Part shown: positions 59,993 through 64,000 of the stretch, piece after piece | Layout of the letters: every line of letters starts with the position of its first letter | How positions within the stretch are numbered: the first letter of the stretch is position 1 | From: Glossina fuscipes | Lineage: Eukaryota; Arthropoda; Insecta; Diptera; Glossinidae | Direction of reading: 5' to 3' | Assembly (NCBI RefSeq): GCF_014805625.2 | Contig: NW_023998416.1 | Coordinates: 13,890,273-13,954,272 of the forward strand | Length of the DNA: 64,000 nt | Position numbers and translations under genes: made by a program | The notes under the pieces: model-generated | What the model saw: only the letters and a program-made list of their open reading frames with translations | The model's database searches: none | What the model was told of the DNA's origin: nothing

Positions 59993-62875
59993 GCGTCATG
60001 CAATTGATACAACATTAAACGTATACACCAACTAACCTAAACAAGTTTGATAAATGTACCGCAGAAAGTGGTACAACAAATATTTACTCTTCAACTCTCC
60101 TTTGCAGTAAGATTAAAGAAAAATGGCATCAAATTCTGATACTTGATTATTCTTTTGATCGATATCTGTTCCCTAATAGATGGCGAAACAAATTTATTCA
60201 AATTTCAACTTCAACTTCAACTTCAATTGTACCCTCTGCTCCAGCGTTAGAAAAATTTACGAAAAATTTCATTTTTCAGATACTTTTCGTTTATAAGATT
60301 GAAGTACAATATTCACATCATACGGCATTCATTTGCTGTTTTTAGTGGATGCCCGCGTAACGAGGTGATGGTGTGAAAGAGATTTGCAAACAGAAACGGA
60401 TGGGGAGTGACCGTAGTCCAGTAGCCGCGTGTTCACAAAAAACGCATACAAAATTCTATTCATCGTCAAGTTCATGAACATGCAACAACAGCGAAGCGAT
60501 AGTTTGCATGAAAGAAAAATTAAAAATAAAATACTTAAGATAACGTTTATTTACGTTATTATTTACGTTTAGAACTATTATCACTACCTACATATCTCCA
60601 AATACTTACTAGTACGTTTGTGTCTGTGTGTTTGCATTAATTTACAGTTTTGACTGCTTTTTAGCATTTTGCTAAACTTTGCCTCTTTTCTCCTTAGGAT
60701 GAGTTGTTATCTTATCTTCGGCATATCATAATAAAGATTCTAATTCGTGTGTTATTTAGTTATGAGTGGATTAGATAAGTCCTCAAGAAAATAAACACCA
60801 TTGCAAGTATTTGAGAGCAGATGGTTCAACCTAAAGAAATTACAACTTGAAATACTCCAATGTTCCAATGTTATCGCATCTTCGGACGATTACTTGAACT
60901 CTTTAGTGCTTCGGTGCTAGTTGGATGTTCACTAAGATGTTTAATTTGGTATGTTACTCTACTATGCATATCTTTTGTTTTCATTTTATTTTATTTTGCC
61001 TCATCGACGCTTTTATAAACCCGCGAAACCATTAAGGCCTATCACAATTGAATACAACGTCTACGGTAGGTGCAAAAATAAAGTGCAACCAATAAAGAAG
61101 GAAGAGGCAACTACAGTAGAAATGAAACATACGCACTCATCATTTCGCCCCAAGACTAACTAACTCGCCAATCTCATTGCTTGCTGCGCAAGTGAACAGC
61201 ATATCCTTGCAGATGAGATAGGAACACGTAAACTATTATAGCTCCCTCGGTAGGGAGTGCTAGGCTCTTATAACTCCCACTTGAAAATATTTGACCGAAG
61301 ATTACGTAATTCGAAGAAGCAAAAAATAGTTATTGCAAACCGACATACTGAAGGAAAAGGGATTAGAAAGCTTCTTCGATCCCACCATAGAGGATTGTTA
61401 TAAAGTTTAACCAGCAAACTGATTTCCATAAAAGTAAAGAAGGATTAACCTAGAAAACGCAGAACATAAATTCAAATATGGTCATGTTTACGCAAAGAGA
61501 ATGTGTATGAAATTTTAAGATTACATAATAGTCTGAATTTCGTCAAGTTTGAAGTAACTGCGAAACCATACGCCTTTAAGGCATGTTGTTTGTCAAGGTT
61601 TTGCATATTCTAGCAAAGAGTAGAGGAACGCTACAGAGTATAAAAAGAGCGTTTATCCTTGCCTATTAATTTATTGGAAAGTGGGAAAGGTTAAAAGCAC
61701 TCGGCATAGCGAGTATCTCCCGAAAAACGTCAAATTCACATAATCAATACGGTTCGCGCATTGAAAAGGATCTTTCAGCTTAAAACCGAAACATTGTATT
61801 CAAGAAACGCACGAAAATTTGTCATTGCATTAAAGCATACTTTACGATAGTGCAATAAGCTAAAATCCCGACGCCGCTGAACACGCCGGAAGACAATTGA
61901 TCTTCATCGATTTTTTGTTCTTTGCTTTACCCATCCTTTCGATGTTTACCTATAACCTCCTGCACAAGAATACAACTTAGGTAAATACAACCGTTCGCTG
62001 CATGCTAAGATCTCATCGCTGTTGAAATCATGTGAGACGAAAGCTAACGCTGCATTTGGTTACTACTTGTTGGATTGTAGAGAGAGTGAAGAATAAGTGA
62101 TTACTGTTTTGTTGATGTAGGTGTTGTGTTAAGCTAGCCCATATTTAAAACTTTGCATAGTTTGGGCTCAATTAGTCGTAACATTCAAAGTCAGTTTCCC
62201 TTCTCAGTTTTGTCCTTTTCCATCCGTGGACATTCGGCGCGTGCACGCGTTTGCACAGCAGCGTAACGAAGCCAGGTTACAAGTTCTATCTTTGATGGTT
62301 TTTTGTTCATTTTTTGCTAAGCGAAATTTTAAGTACAACCAGTGATTGTTTGATAGCTCTTCTTAACATAAGTTGCAGAGCCTGGTTATACATTCCTTTC
62401 CTAAAAAAATCAAAAGAAAATCTGGTGTCCCGCTTATAACACAGTGTTTACAAGATATGGCTTTGGTACAGCACGGCAGGTATGCCAACCGCGTTATGCT
62501 AGGACACCTGTAGTTTACTTTTTTTTTAAATTATGAATATCGATTGTAAATGTTAGCATTTTAAACCTAGTTACTGATCGCATTAATTTTCTAATTGAAA
62601 TTGACAAACGCATTATCATACTATTTACGATGGAATATATGGCATCTGAATAATCTTACGTCCAATTAATTAAACGCTGACAAATAACATATGATTACAT
62701 TCCATTAAAATATTAAAATTATTGATCAGATTTCCCGTTGTTGCTTTGAAAATGCAAAGTGAAATTATTATTATTTCCCTTTTTTTTGAATTTGGAATAA
62801 TTCGTATTAAAACTAAGTGAAAACCCTGTCGTGACACGCGATCCTACATTAAATACTCTATGCTACTTCGTTTAA
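59993..62875. other. No gene recognised
   Basis: Contains a short (AACTTC)n run near 60206-60226 and a GC-richer patch at 60345-60440 of unknown nature. On the minus strand A|GTAAGT at 60610/60609 is a donor-like site that could end a non-coding osp leader exon. An imperfect hairpin lies at 61239-61262, and the 12-bp palindrome CGCGTGCACGCG at 62238-62249. No coding region recognised. Confidence 0.4.
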
Positions 62876-62879
62876 TGCA

Positions 62880-63190
62880 GTTATTCACAGAATGGCTTGG
62901 CAAAGACGGGAAGGGTCCGATCTGAACCATTTTTAATAGCGCTTATCCTTGACCCAAAACACGTCTGAGTGCCAAATTTAATCGAAATGTTTTAAAAATT
63001 TGCAATCTGCAGGTTGAAAAAAGAAAGAAAGAAAGACAGACAGACAGACGGACGGACACACAAGCTTAGACCGAGGCAAAAAGTGATTCCGGATCGTTAG
63101 GTAGATCTCAAGTCCTTTTGGGTTTATCGTATATCCGCGCAAACTTAACTTAGCGTTGTGGCACAGGTGGTGTAGGGCATAACGACGATA
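62880..63190 (+). repeat. Dispersed repeat family A, copy 11
   Basis: Contains GTCCGATCTGAACCATTTTT, GAGTGCCAAATTTAATCG, TTGCAATCTGCAGGTTG, a (GAAA)n-(GACA)n-(GACG)n block at 63020-63057, GTGATTCCGGATCG and a CAGGTGGTGTAGGG end. It shows the full canonical order. Confidence 0.7.
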
Positions 63191-63194
63191 TACG

Positions 63195-64000
63195 GTTTTT
63201 AAGACATCAGAAATATTGCCGACGAATGGAATGAAAACTTAAGTGATCCATCATTTACTTGTGGCACAAATTATCGATCTTAATGAAGCGCTTCACTTCG
63301 TTGTATTTTTTAGACCTCTAATAAGGCCTCTAACTCTAAGTAGAGGTCTTCTGGTTACTGCGCATATATTCGCGTATATAATCTAAAAAAATATGTGACG
63401 ACATCTGTCTTGTGCTATAAGTCAATTTCTTACATTTTCATTTCAACCAAATGTAACGAATATTCGCGCAAAGGCTGTGTGAAAACGCACTTTGTCATCC
63501 CCGAGGCGACACTTCCTTATACATTGCGTTAATGGAAGACGCAATTAATTGTGCAATTTGTTGAGTGTTGAAATTTGTAAAAGACACTCTACTGCTTACC
63601 GCATGCACATTTGCCAAATCATCAAGGCAAAATAGCTTTGATTGATTTTCATAAGTGATTACCGGCTATTTTTTGTAGTATTCGAGATTTCATCATAACA
63701 TAGACGTCTCGTTACAACGCATAATCCTATCCTCAGATATAATGTAAATAAAAAACCGATTTTTTCAAAAGAAAATAAATCCGTAAGACATCGTTCCTTC
63801 CTATGCTGCTATCCTCGTCATAAGTAGGCGGGGACTCCTTCCTCTTCATGTACATGTAAGATGTAATTTTTTCAAGTGTACAAGTGTTATGTATATATGT
63901 ACGTATATATGTGTATATACGTTATAAGCTATTATAACTTTCTTTTGTATGTAATACGTATGGTTTATAAGTTTTCTTTATTATAATTTTCTGATACATA
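63195..64000. other. No gene recognised
   Basis: AT-rich DNA with a 9-bp inverted repeat (63312-63320 / 63341-63349) and a GTATAT-rich tract near 63890-63940. Confidence 0.45.

Noticed and set aside
1..64000. CRISPR array, bacterial operons, phage or virus genes
   Set aside because: Nothing of the kind is present; the repeats are microsatellites and dispersed eukaryotic elements.

Overview
The window is strongly AT-rich eukaryotic nuclear DNA. It has long A/T homopolymers, (TA)n, (GT)n and (CAG)n microsatellites, decayed transposon fragments and no dense gene content. The style fits intronic or intergenic DNA of a higher dipteran fly. The best-supported gene feature, a first coding exon of an outspread (osp)/MPRIP-type gene, also points to Diptera. 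A tephritid-like fruit fly is a reasonable guess, but that is inference.

Layout. One protein-coding exon is supported by recognisable homology: minus strand, 53578-53764, 62 codons. It carries the N-terminal motif [18 protein letters not shown] of the outspread / myosin-phosphatase Rho-interacting protein family, a consensus AG|GTAAGT-type donor, and an acceptor-like site directly before the ATG. On that model everything left of 53577 is downstream first coding intron. The DNA right of 53765 is upstream intron, 5' UTR or promoter. No PH-domain exon of osp was recognised, so the next exon probably lies beyond the left edge.

Inside the putative intron are: a 3'-truncated mariner (about 20.93-21.9 kb); a jockey-clade non-LTR reverse transcriptase fragment (about 39.7-40.44 kb); two weaker non-LTR tails (29.8-30.3 and 50.47-50.76 kb); a MITE-like pair of inverted repeats (27.9-28.46 kb); and about a dozen copies, in both orientations, of a dispersed dipteran intronic repeat (family A). 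A second family (family B) has three copies at 4.1, 41.8 and 50.0 kb. There is also a degenerate 12-13 bp minisatellite at 15.25 kb and a perfect 13-bp hairpin next to a 71-bp tandem duplication at 41.28-41.47 kb.

Three short splice-bounded segments deserve transcript evidence. One is a sense-strand (minus) candidate alternative first exon with its own TATA box at 37.87-37.96 kb, phase-compatible with osp. The other two are plus-strand candidate small exons at 37251-37289 and 48796-48844. I found no rRNA, convincing tRNA, CRISPR array or complete intact gene. Nothing here amounts to a new multi-gene system; the interest lies in the osp exon and its intron architecture.
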